Source: Enoplolaimus lenunculus
Lineage: Eukaryota; Nematoda; Enoplea; Enoplida; Thoracostomopsidae
Length of the DNA stretch: 64,000 nt
NCBI GenBank assembly: GCA_030248215.1
Contig: JASANG010000935.1
Coordinates: 62,001 to 126,000 of the forward strand
Reading direction: 5' to 3'
Position 1 is the stretch's first letter. The number at the start of each line of letters is the position of its first letter. The notes beneath the pieces were generated by a model that was not told the DNA's origin, searched no databases, and was given only the letters and a program-made list of their open reading frames with translations. This document shows, one piece after another, positions 52,223-61,544 of the stretch. Position numbers and translations under genes: made by a program.

Positions 52223-52457
52223 TGGCTATAGTATAGAACATGGCCGTAGCTGTGATATAAGTATATTACTAAGCCTAAACCAAAGCCTAAGCGTATGAAT
52301 GAGGTTACACCTAAGAGAAAGCCCTTAGCCTCAAACTAAGCATAAGAATGAGCTCATACCACAGTCTAAGCCTAAGTAAAGAATTAGTCTAAACATTAAG
52401 TTTATATATTTCACTGCAGCCCCACAGAAAAACGATCAGCCCCTTATGTTTACTTGC
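52223..52457 (-). mobile_element. MITE-A copy 21
   Basis: GGCTATAGTATAGAACATGG to GCCCCTTATGTTTACTTGCG; strongly diverged core. Confidence 0.7.
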
Positions 52458-52476
52458 GATTTCATATTTCGCAACG

Positions 52477-52575
52477 AATAAAAATGCAACTGCAATTTCT
52501 GTGTAGGCTTTTATTAATCAAAAATGGCACGATTAATTTGCAGCTGCAAAAACTTGCACATGTGAATAGTTTTTG
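52477..52575. mobile_element. MITE-L fragment upstream of BHMT-B
   Basis: TTTGCAGCTGCAAAAACTTG and CACATGTGAATAG; ends 105 nt before the BHMT-B ATG. Confidence 0.6.
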
Positions 52576-52679
52576 TAATTTGAACGTTTAAATAAATCAT
52601 ATAATACTTGTAATTGATTTTTTCAACGGATATATTAACGCTAGATATATTTTGCTGACTGTGAAGCAATTGGTCAAAA

Positions 52680-52701
52680 ATGCCGGCAACTGCAGTCAAA
52701 G
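52680..52701 (+). CDS. BHMT: BHMT-B exon 1 (start)
   Basis: ATG plus CCGGCAACTGCAGTCAAAG then GTTAGT, giving MPATAVK and phase 1, joining to G-FRERI. Confidence 0.75.
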
Positions 52702-55700
52702 GTTAGTTGTTGTGCTCTGGTATACAATCAAATACGTTTTGAGCAATACTTATGTTCTCATTCAGAAATAATGTACATCTACTGTTATATGCAGATTTTT
52801 TCAGGATTGGCTAAAAACGTTGAGGTTCCGGTATATATATTAGCCGGACCTTCACGCAACTCGTGGGTAAACGCGGGACGGGTAAGAAGATTGTGATGTA
52901 GGTAAACCTGTGTGTAAAGGATTTCAAAGTGCGGGTAAAAATTTGTTAATCGTTACTCATCTAAAACTTTCATGAGAAACGGCAAAGAGCGGTTCAAAGT
53001 ACAAAGCCAGTACCCCTCACAAATAAAGCAGGTTTTATTATGATTACAGTTTATCCGGCGTTACATTAATAGTTAGTTTTTTGTAACGTAAATCGAGCGA
53101 CTAACATCAGTGCACTGTAAAATTACACAATTGTATTGAACGCAGAAGAAAATTAAAGTTGGGTAACGGTGGCTAGCGGGTATAGTAATTTTGCATGGAT
53201 ATACCTGCGGGTGAAAAGTAAAATTTCTGCGGGTGAAAAATAAAATTTTAAGTTGCAAAAAATGTAAACATGAGAATGTCTGTAATGGTGTTCAATTGTG
53301 GCATACAACGGGTTGGTGCCACCAGGATGCTGTCGAGGTGGGATATGCAGGCTGGTCATATGGAGCAAAACGGATGATATATAACCGATAGTTTGTTTTT
53401 AGGGTTCCGTGAACGAATACATGACGGTGAATTTATTGTCTACGCAAGCGGGTATATTTTTGAACTTGAACGCAGAGGTTATATACAAGCTGGTGGATAT
53501 GTACCCGAAGTATGTCTAAATTATACTCTTAGATTTTCACAAGTCCCTCGCAACAATCGTCAGCCCTTTAGGTTGGACCCGAACCTAAGCCTAATTCTAA
53601 CCATAACTTGACACCTAAGCAGAGGTTATATACAAGCTGGTGGATATGCACCCGAAGTATGTCTAAATTATACTCTTAGGTTTACACAAGTCCCTCGCAA
53701 CAATCGTCAGCCCTTAGGTTTGAGTCGATCCTAAGCCTAATTCTAACTATAACTTGAAATCTAAGCATTCAAGTATGTTATGCCAAAATTTGAAAATTTC
53801 GAAAACTGTATCGGGAGGCGTACAAAATGTATACTAGTATCATTGAAGCCTAAGCCTGAGCCTAAATCTAAGTCTGTGGGAGGAAAATGTACAAAAGCAG
53901 ACATGTGTTTTATGTTGATGGTAAAGGGTCAGACGGCCAATGTAAAAATCAGAGGCGGAACGTTTTTCTGTGGGACTAGAATAGAGTAAGGTTAAGCTTT
54001 AGACTATTTTTTGCTTTGTTTAGGCTTAGGCTTAAATTTAGGCTTAAGAATATGCTCGTTTTTACGCTTAGGCTTATGCATAGGCTTTAGGCTTAGGCTT
54101 AGGAATGTGCTTTTAATACTGTTCGGCCCCTGTTCTTTACATTGGCCGGGTCAGACTATTAATATTAAACCTAAAACAGTTAAAACACCCTTTTTGGCAA
54201 TACCTTTGCCTAAATTAGAGGTGAGAGCAAACCGGATCCAGAATCAAAACAGGAAGTGATCCTAACTTAGGTGATAAAACGAAGAATTTGGCTATTTTAA
54301 CAATAAATATGGAAAATGTTGTCAAAAAGTTTATTTAATGATTAAACATAGCAAGTACAACTTTCAAAATTACCACAAATATTAATATTAACCCCTTCTC
54401 ACACAGAGTTGACTATGGGCAACTCAGCGCAGTGTATATACGTTAAATAATATATATCGCACAGTGTTTAACAATTGTAACACGTATACATAGTACTAAA
54501 TCACCACAAGACGTGAGAGCCCCCTCGGGCTCGAGCGTCAAGCTCCTATAGCTGAGTGGTGATGGTATACGCCTCCCACTCCAGTCACTGGAGTTCGAAT
54601 CCTAGCATAAAAGTAGGTCTCAGGGAAAATAGAAAATATTCATGTGATAAAGGGTTAATAACCCAACTCGCTAAAACGTTTTCAATTTTGACCAAGAATG
54701 CGTAGAATTTTACTGTCAAAATTGCCGGAACTTTTTAAGCGAAAATTCAACTTTTGACGAGGGTCACCTGCTGTTTCGCCTCAGCCGCAGGTAAATACAC
54801 TGTAAAAAAATCGGGAGTCAAATTGACTCTCTCGGAAATAGGCTTTTCCTGACTACACAAACTGAGTCAAATTCGACTCCGACAGACTCAAATTGGACTC
54901 ACTGCCGGTTTTACCCTGCCAACTGGTTCACAAGCTTTCTCTTGCGTTTTAGGTTGTCCTTGAACATCCAACAGAAGTTAAACAACTTCATGAAGAGTTT
55001 GTACACGCAGGCAGTGACGTAGTTGTGCCTTTGATGGTAAATTTATCTAAAATCACACGTCATTTATAGCATCATTTTTAGTTTGAGATAAACCAATATG
55101 TTATAATTTCACTGGCTATTAATGTTATCGGTGAATCTACGCTAATTCGTCACCAGACAACCAACAGTGTCCTAAATCCTATTAATAAATCTAAGCATAA
55201 CCCTAAGCGTAATACGAAGCCTAAATCCAAGTCTAAGTATAATGATGAACGACGAATTGTCAAGGTTCTTATTCGCAACGCCCAAAAAAATGTTTTGACC
55301 AAGTTATACCATCCCAAACTAAAATTATTGCCTGGGTTTCTGAATCCGTACTTAAGGATAACTTTGTACTAATTAATTAAGTACTTGAGCAAAACTTATA
55401 AGTAAATACTTAAGTAAGATTTTAGAAACCCAACTGTTTATGGACGAATAAATTTGTTAATTTTTGCGACCAATGTTACTTTTAAGGACCTAACAGTAGA
55501 TTAAGCGTATTCCTAAGTCTAAGCCTATGCGTTGCAAAAATGAATCCCTAAGCCTAAGCCTAAGCGTTGCGAAAATGAATTCCTAAGCCTAAGCCTAAGC
55601 GCTGCCAAAATGAATTCCTGAGTCCAAGCCTAAGCCTAAAGCCTAAACAAAAAAATGTAAACTAGAATCTAAACCTGCTATTTTATAGACCCACCATAAA

Positions 55701-58700
55701 CCTGGACGCCCCTTAAAGTAACATGAACCATTTTTGCAGTAGGAAATTTTAGTATTTTGCCCATCGTGAACGTTTGGAGTTGGTCGGTCGCGAAAATGAC
55801 TGTGAACGCTTGAATCGAACTGCGCTCAAAATTGCACGCGAAGTTGCTACAAAAACGGGTATTAATAAAGCCTAAACCATATGCAGCCCCGCAACCAGAA
55901 ATTTGTAGTAGACGGTGAAGCCCTATTCACAAGTGCAAGTTTTTGTTGCGAGAACTTGCAGCTGCAAATTTCACGCAGAACTTGTATTTTTTTCATCAGC
56001 GAATTAGAGTGCAGCTGCGCAATAAATTCAGTGAGCTTGCATGGTTACTCACCCATGTGAACTAAATTCTTAGCTTTGATTTTTAATGAATTATTAGCAG
56101 ATGCAAGTTTTTCGAACGGGATTTTGGAAAACTTGCACGTGTGAATAGGGCTTTAAAGAATATTTTCAAAGAGGGCAAAAAAAATTTTTCGAATAAAAAG
56201 TTCTTTTAATGCAGTTGAAATAAGTTTGGATTAGCGAAGCTTTTCTTGCAAAAGGCACCGCCCCCTTCGCATACGTTCCTGTAGTTGCAAATCTGTAACA
56301 TTGTGAAACCGGATATCCGTTTTCGATAAAAATGGGTACCTGTTTCTGTAATTTCGGTCACTATCCGTTTCCGTTTTTACTATCCGTTTACACCGTGGTC
56401 TGTAACCACAGTACTACACTGTAAATTCCATTGAGTTGATTAATTAATTCAGCTTGTGAGTTGGTTGTTTCTGAATTAATATCAGTAAACATTAACTCAC
56501 TCGGAGTGGAGTTGATTCTCACTGTGAGTTGAGTTAACTCTGGGTGAGTTGATTAATTAACTCAGAATGAACTTAATCAACGCAAAATTTTGAGTTCTGA
56601 TAGTCCTAACGCAGACTGAGTGAATTCAACTCATTATGAGTTCAAATCAACTCACTGAAATTTACAGTGTAAGTGATATGCTGTGTTATAGGTCAATAAT
56701 TCTCTTTTGTATCCGTATTCTCATCTGTCTGTTGCACCTACTGCCAGTTTCTAAGAGACCCTCAAACAATAGACATAGAACTACTGCATTAAATGAAATG
56801 CAATATTAATTTCGCCAAATTTCGTTAACGTACTGTTTGCTAATTCTGAAGTTACATGACCTATCGCCAACTGGTAATAGTTGCTGCACACATTTCAAAA
56901 TACGGGTGTTGTTTAATATATTTTGTTGGTTTCAGGTACTCTAATGGCAGGTGAACTGTACAATACGACATGTTACGATTTGGACCCAGTTGGTAATGCT
57001 GAAAAAGCCAAACAAATATTCAAGGTTAGCGTTAGTTTACTGTGCCAGACAAAATGTATTTGGTGGCGTCCAGTAGCGTACGGGAATCGAACCTCGGACC
57101 TCTCGGTCGCGAGTCAAGCAGCTACTCATTAGACCAGCGGCCGATATTATATTTTCTCTAGCGCTATATGTGTACGGTATGCGTACGTTTGTTTTACTTT
57201 ACACACACTATGCACATACATATGCTACACCACACTGTAAATTTCAATGAGTTGATTTTAACTCAGAATGCATTGAGTCACTCAGTCTGAGTTACGACTA
57301 TCAGAACTCAAAATTTCGAGTTGATTCAGTTCATTCTGAGTTAATTAATCAACTCACCCACGGTCAACTCAACTCAGAGTGACAATCAACTCAAGTCAGA
57401 GTGAATTAATGTTGACTGATGTTAATCCACAAATAACCAACTCGCAAGCTGAATTGATTCGTCAAGTCATTGCAATTTGCAGTGCACGTATTCCAACAGA
57501 GTGCATACGCTTACTGGAGTCAAAGCTTACGAGAACGTATATTTTGTGGCTCGCAAACAATCTTTGGTCTTTCAGGAACAGGTTGAATGGGCCATGGATA
57601 CTGGAGTTGATTTGTTTATCGCTGAAACTTTCGCGTCGTTTGGCGAAGCCTCCCTTGCATTAGACGCAATTACGCGATACAGCAAAGGTAAATACATGAC
57701 GAGCGTTGTATAAAAGACTTTAGGCCTACGTTTAGGCTCAGGCAAAGGCTTGGGTTTAGGCTCAGGCGGAAGCTTAGGTTTAGCCTCAGGCGTAGGCTTA
57801 GGCTCATGCGTACGCTTAGGCTCAGGCGTAGGCTTAGGCTTAGGCTCATGCGTAGGCTTAGGCTCAGGCGTAGGCTTAGGCTTAGGCTCATGCGTAGGCT
57901 TAGGCTCAGGCGTAGGCTTAGGCTTAGGCTCATGCGTAGGCTTAGGCTCAGGCGTAGGCTTAGGCTTAGGCTCATGCGTAGGCTTAGGCTCAGGCGTAGG
58001 CTTAGGTTAGGCTCATGCGTAGGCTTAGGCTCAGGCGTAGGCTTAGGCTTAGGCTCATGCGTAGGCTTAGGCTCAGGCGTAGGCTTAGGCTTAGGCTCAT
58101 GCGTAGGCTTAGGCTCAGGCGTAGGCTTAGGCTTAGGCTCATGCGTAGACTTAGGCTCAGGCGTAGGCTTAAATAAAAGCTGAAGTATATTGTTGCTTGC
58201 TGCATAGCTGTTCGTTATTGTTCCACCATAGTTTCGCATTCGTAGTCAGCTCACCTATCTGTGGGTGGCTAAACAGTTTACACCAGAGGCGTACAAGGGT
58301 TTTCGATGACTTACAAGCAAGGTTGAAAACTTTCTAGAATGGCTGATATTTAGTGCCACTGCAGTCCTGGCGGTTGCATGTGGCATAATGCATAAAAGTG
58401 TTCATTATATAAAAAATGTAATTATTTTCCAGGACTTCCAGCGGTTGTAATGCTAGCACCGAATGCAACACACAAAACGTTGGATGGTCTCGAGTATGCA
58501 ACGGCGCTTGCAAAACTTGCCGCCCAAGGCGCAGATGTGGTCGGACTTAATTGTAATTTTGGCCCGGAGCCAATGATTGCTGAAATCGACAAAATACGTA
58601 AACAATGCATGGATGTAAGTTTTGTAAACAAATTTTGCTTTATTTATGAATTTTAAGAAATCAAATTGTTTTTGGCTAAAATACCCCTATTTTGGTTTGT

Positions 58701-60512
58701 GGCCTCTCGTGCTCAAGCACCAGATCTGGACTGGGGGCAAACTGTAAAGTTGCAATGAGTTGATTAATCAACTCACAAATGAAAATTAGTTATTTCTGGC
58801 CATTTCTGAGTTTAAATACTTTCTCACTCTGAGTTGATTTAATTTCGGGTAAGTTATTTAACTCTGAATTTTGATTCAGTTGGATCCTAACTGAAATATA
58901 TGTAAGCTCATTTTATGTGCTTAGGCGACACGACCTAGACAAACAGTTGGGTGATGGCTGACCTATCATAGGTATTACCTTACCTGTGGATACACAGCTG
59001 ACAAGTGTGCTCTTGACGAGACTTGCCCCGAACTCGGGATGTCCGCTTGCTAGGATTCTATCGGAACATTAGTGATTATAGTTGCCGAGGGAAGGCTGCT
59101 TCTTAAACATACAAATCTACAGAAAGGCCTAAACTAATTCTTACTCTCTTACTCTGATTTGATTAAATCAACTCATTGGAATTTACAGTGTATTGCAAAC
59201 GTCAGTTGTAATGATGTCGTAGTACACATTACTACGCAGGATATTTCTTTGCGATTTGAAACAATTCTGTTTAAAGTTAAAGCTGTAAATGTGGTCAAAA
59301 CTTGAGAAACACCGGTAGAAATGAAATTAAGGCTGAAATGGCAAAAACAAATAACATTGTCACTTTTACATGTTTCTGACTTAAGCTATTTGCAGTCATA
59401 TCCTCTAAAATTATTTGTAAATGCTATACCGCTTGCACTGTAAATTCCACTGAGTTGAATATTCAGTTCAGGTAGCGAGTTGGCTATTTCTTAATTAATA
59501 TCAGTAAACATTAACTCATTCTGAGTTGAGTTGATTCTCACTCTGAGAGTTGAGTTGACTCTGTGTGAGTTGATTAATTAACTCAGAATGAATTGAATCA
59601 ACTCAAAATTTTGAGTTCTGATAGTTCTAAATCACACTGAGTGATTCAACTCGTTCTGCGTTAACACCAACTCTTTAAAAGTTTCAGTGTGTATTGTTAC
59701 ATTTCACAGATTCCTTTGGCGTGCGTACCGGTTCCGTTTCGAACTCCAGTCGAAAATCCAACATTTCAAAAGTTGACTCTGGCTGACGGTAAATCCACCT
59801 CTGCGTGATTACATTTGGCATTTAAATTTCATTTCAGTATTGCTGTGTCTAGTACAAATCAGGGTGCAAACGGAATTCTGATTCAACTGTAAAATTATGA
59901 TGTTTTAAGCTGTTTCGTTTCGGTAGTTGAAAAAGTTCATGTTTTCTGGTGATTTTTGACTTTAAAAACGTTTATCATTAATAATTTTATACCATTCGAA
60001 ACAAAAGTATCCATATATTTGTATGTATGTATGTATACATATATAAGTACAGTCAAAAACATGCTACTACTTTTACAGGCTTCCAAATGTTCGCAGCCAC
60101 TTTACCTCGCACTGGAACGAATATCCTGTCTTAAAAATCAAAGAATTACTAATTTATTCAGTAGCAAATGCGTCTAACGAAAATTTATCTGGATACCGCT
60201 GACCAGTAGGCACATTTTGAGCCTTTACAATCACCCATTGATACTTTTATTTCAGGGACACCAGCATTCTACGAAAACATCGACGGCTGTTACTGTCCGT
60301 TGCGTGATATCAGACGAGTTGGCCAATTTTGCGCAGCGAATAATGTTCAATTTGTCGGCGTTTGTTGTGGCAACAGTTCACGGTACACACGCGCCTTAGC
60401 CGAATCGGTTGGTCGAACGCCGCCAGCATCGAAATATCGACCGAATTTAGAAAATCATTACATTTTGGGAAAAGTGTGCAAGAACGATGACAATCGTGAA
60501 AATATCAGGTAA
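52680..60512 (+). CDS. BHMT: Betaine-homocysteine S-methyltransferase-like enzyme, copy B (9 coding exons)
   Basis: Exons: 52680-52701, 53403-53509, 54953-55036, 55753-55858, 56936-57024, 57576-57687, 58433-58614, 59710-59788, 60256-60512 (1038 nt, 345 residues). All introns are GT-AG and the phases join (1,0,0,1,0,1,0,1). It is a tandem paralogue of copy A, about 1.9 kb downstream in the same orientation. Zinc cysteines are Cys214 (GLNCNFGP) and Cys297/Cys298 (FVGVCCGN); Glu153 sits in IAETF. The C terminus [18 protein letters not shown] matches the PASRY-HYIFG end of invertebrate BHMT-like proteins, so this copy is the fuller one. The active-site loop again reads VYASGY in place of a GDGG/GEGY loop, so that change predates the duplication. 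Reaction is inferred from the family. The stop TAA overlaps a potential donor (AG|GTAAAT), so a longer spliced form is possible but not needed. Confidence 0.85.
52860..53240. mobile_element. MITE-M copy 1
   Basis: CTCGTGGGTAAACGCGGGAC to ACCTGCGGGTGAAAAGTA. Homologous in inverse orientation to 61545-61920 (shared AAATAAAGCAGGTT, TTATCCGG, TTTTTTGTAACG blocks). Confidence 0.65.
53403..53509 (+). CDS. BHMT: BHMT-B exon 2
   Basis: [20 protein letters not shown] through GGYVPE, donor GAA|GTATGT. Its 3' end and donor are duplicated 157 nt downstream (see repeat 53472-53766). Confidence 0.9.
53472..53766 (+). repeat. 157-bp tandem duplication taking in the end of BHMT-B exon 2
   Basis: Unit 1 at 53472-53628 starts inside exon 2 (GCAGAGGTTATATACAAGCT) and includes the donor GAAGTATGTC; unit 2 at 53629-53766 repeats both with a few substitutions. 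Confidence 0.85.
53935..54147 (+). mobile_element. MITE-A copy 22
   Basis: GGCCAATGTAAAAATCAGAG to CCCTGTTCTTTACATTGGCC; typical 213-bp form. Confidence 0.85.
54389..54662 (+). mobile_element. MITE-N copy 2: TTAA-flanked element with tRNA-like core
   Basis: AATATTAACCCCTTCTCACA start, GATAAAGGGTTAAT end, i.e. TTAA|CCC...GGG|TTAA. Core TAGCTGAGTGG and GAGTTCGAATCCT at 54548-54603 lines up with copy 1. Confidence 0.7.
54798..54903. mobile_element. MITE-C copy 7, left half
   Basis: TA then CACTGTAAAAAAATCGGGAG; stops at ATTGGACTCACTG, 50 nt before BHMT-B exon 3. Confidence 0.75.
54953..55036 (+). CDS. BHMT: BHMT-B exon 3
   Basis: [20 protein letters not shown] through VVPLM, 28 codons, acceptor CGTTTTAG. 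In copy A this sequence is continuous with the preceding exon. Confidence 0.9.
55333..55432. mobile_element. 100-bp hairpin element, unassigned
   Basis: TGGGTTTCT at 55333 and AGAAACCCA at 55424 invert each other, with GTACTTAAG/ACTTAAGTA inside. Confidence 0.5.
55468..55730 (-). mobile_element. MITE-A2 copy 6
   Basis: GACCAATGTTACTTTTAAGG to CGCCCCTTAAAGTAACATG; three ~40-bp repeats of core plus GCGTTGCAAAAATGAAT. Confidence 0.8.
55753..55858 (+). CDS. BHMT: BHMT-B exon 4
   Basis: [20 protein letters not shown] through [14 protein letters not shown]2 copy ends only about 22 nt upstream, so the acceptor region abuts a transposon end. Confidence 0.9.
55918..56155. mobile_element. MITE-L copy 2 (complete)
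   Basis: AAGCCCTATTCACAAGTGCA start and CACGTGTGAATAGGGCTT end. Confidence 0.75.
56312..56400. mobile_element. MITE-K right-end fragment
   Basis: ACCGGATATCCGTTTTCG to TACTATCCGTTTACACCGTG. Confidence 0.55.
56417..56669. mobile_element. MITE-D copy 7 (complete)
   Basis: TA flanks; CACTGTAAATTCCATTGAGT to CACTGAAATTTACAGTG. Good family reference. Confidence 0.9.
56710..56908. mobile_element. MITE-G copy 4
   Basis: TATCCGTATTCTCATCTG to CACATTTCAAAATACGGG, immediately before BHMT-B exon 5. Confidence 0.65.
56936..57024 (+). CDS. BHMT: BHMT-B exon 5
   Basis: [19 protein letters not shown] through AKQIFK. Acceptor GGTTTCAG lies 28 nt after a MITE-G copy. Confidence 0.9.
57072..57142 (-). pseudogene. 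tRNA-like sequence, 71 nt, anticodon-position CGC
   Basis: On the minus strand GGCCGCTGGTCTAATGAGTA, then TGCTTGACTCGCGACC and GGTTCGATTCCC. D- and T-arm landmarks align base for base with 34674-34744, also 71 nt, but the acceptor ends no longer pair. Confidence 0.5.
57233..57484. mobile_element. MITE-D copy 8
   Basis: CACTGTAAATTTCAATGAGT to GCAATTTGCAGTG; opposite orientation to copy 7, 92 nt before BHMT-B exon 6. Confidence 0.85.
57576..57687 (+). CDS. BHMT: BHMT-B exon 6
   Basis: [19 protein letters not shown] through AITRYSK. A TTAGGC-type minisatellite begins about 28 nt after the donor. Confidence 0.9.
57715..58172 (+). repeat. 42-bp minisatellite of TTAGGC/TCAGGC/TCATGC words
   Basis: About ten units of GGCTTAGGCTCATGCGTAGG plus CTTAGGCTCAGGCGTAGGCTTA; central units are identical. 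Both strands stay open over more than 100 codons as an artefact. Confidence 0.9.
58240..58372. mobile_element. MITE-H copy
   Basis: CGTAGTCAGCTCACCTATCT through GATGACTTACAAGCAAGG. Confidence 0.6.
58433..58614 (+). CDS. BHMT: BHMT-B exon 7
   Basis: [19 protein letters not shown] through KIRKQCMD, with zinc cysteine Cys214. One codon longer than in copy A. Confidence 0.9.
58740..59190. mobile_element. MITE-D copy 9 with unrelated insert
   Basis: D-type ends (AACTGTAAAGTTGCAATGAG and CATTGGAATTTACAGTG) surround about 235 bp at 58905-59140 that matches none of the families here. Confidence 0.6.
59436..59689. mobile_element. MITE-D copy 10
   Basis: TG flanks; CACTGTAAATTCCACTGAGT to AAGTTTCAGTG. 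Confidence 0.85.
59710..59788 (+). CDS. BHMT: BHMT-B exon 8
   Basis: [19 protein letters not shown] through LTLAD. Acceptor TTTCACAG is only 21 nt from the end of a MITE-D copy. Confidence 0.85.
60256..60512 (+). CDS. BHMT: BHMT-B exon 9 (stop)
   Basis: [19 protein letters not shown] through the CCGN zinc site to [10 protein letters not shown] and TAA at 60510-60512. Confidence 0.85.
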
Positions 60513-60545
60513 ATCTGTGGCTTTTACAATAACTTGCGAACGACA

Positions 60546-60800
60546 TCACTGTAAATTGCAATGAATTGATTAATCAAACTCAGCTAGAGAGTCAGTTATT
60601 TCTGAGGTAATAACAGTTAACATTAACTCACACTGAGTTGCGTTGATTCTCACTCTGAGATCAGTTTATTTCGGGTAAGGTGAGTAATTAAGTCATGCGT
60701 GAGTTTTATTGACTCACAATTCTGAGTTCTGAAAGTCCTAACTCAGACTGAGTGATTCAAATCATTCTGAGCTAAAATCAACTCACTGGGATTTACAGTG
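60546..60800. mobile_element. MITE-D copy 11
   Basis: Begins 34 nt after the BHMT-B stop; AT flanks; CACTGTAAATTGCAATGAAT to GGGATTTACAGTG. Probably inside the 3' untranslated region. Confidence 0.85.
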
Positions 60801-61030
60801 ATGTCGCAATTTTTTTACATGTCTGCCATCTCGGGGTGCCAACAAAATTTCGACTCCGGTTGAAATTCCAATTCGAATTCAGTTGGGATTTCGAGACAAA
60901 ATGCTGGTTCCTTTTTGCGATTCCGCTATTAATCCAGATCCGTTTAACAGCCATTCCATCGGGTGTCGTGTAATATTCGCATTTTTTTCAATGTACTATT
61001 TCAGATGTTTGAAAATTGTGTCATAGTATA

Positions 61031-61449
61031 CAGGGTGCAACCGAAATTTTAAAATACCACAACCGGAACCGGAAAGTTAAAAAATATCGAAGCCGGAACC
61101 GGAGCCGGAAAACAAAATATACTTGATACCGAAACTTTTATGTTTAACGATATTTTATCACTTTTAATGGTGTAAACACACCATTTAGAATGCCAAAATC
61201 TTGAAACAAATGCAGTAGCGGGAAACGTATCATAAGTTATGTAGTGTGGCAAAAATTGAAAATTTTAGCAATACACGCTCAGACAATTTTAGAAATATAA
61301 TTTAGAATAATATGAAAATTTTTCTTAAAAAATTTTCAATACCGAAAATAACGGAAAATCCCAGCGAAAGATACCGGATTTATTACCGTCACCGGATAGT
61401 TAAAAATACCGGATTTCGCTACCGGAACCGGGATTCCGTTTGCACCCTG
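61031..61449. mobile_element. MITE-K copy 3
   Basis: CAGGGTGCAACCGAAATTTT to CGGGATTCCGTTTGCACCCTG-type end (shown to 20 bases as GGGATTCCGTTTGCACCCTG); body of CCGGAACCGG words. Confidence 0.7.
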
Positions 61450-61544
61450 ATAGGGTGCGAAAGTTATTGTTAAAAATGTGTAAAATTAGGTTGTTTCAAG
61501 GAATATATATGCTTGCTAATGCGGTGTTCACTACAGAGGTGTAA

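Noticed and set aside
57670-58239. 189-codon frame with [16 protein letters not shown] repeats
   Set aside because: Translation of the 42-bp minisatellite; other frames are equally open.
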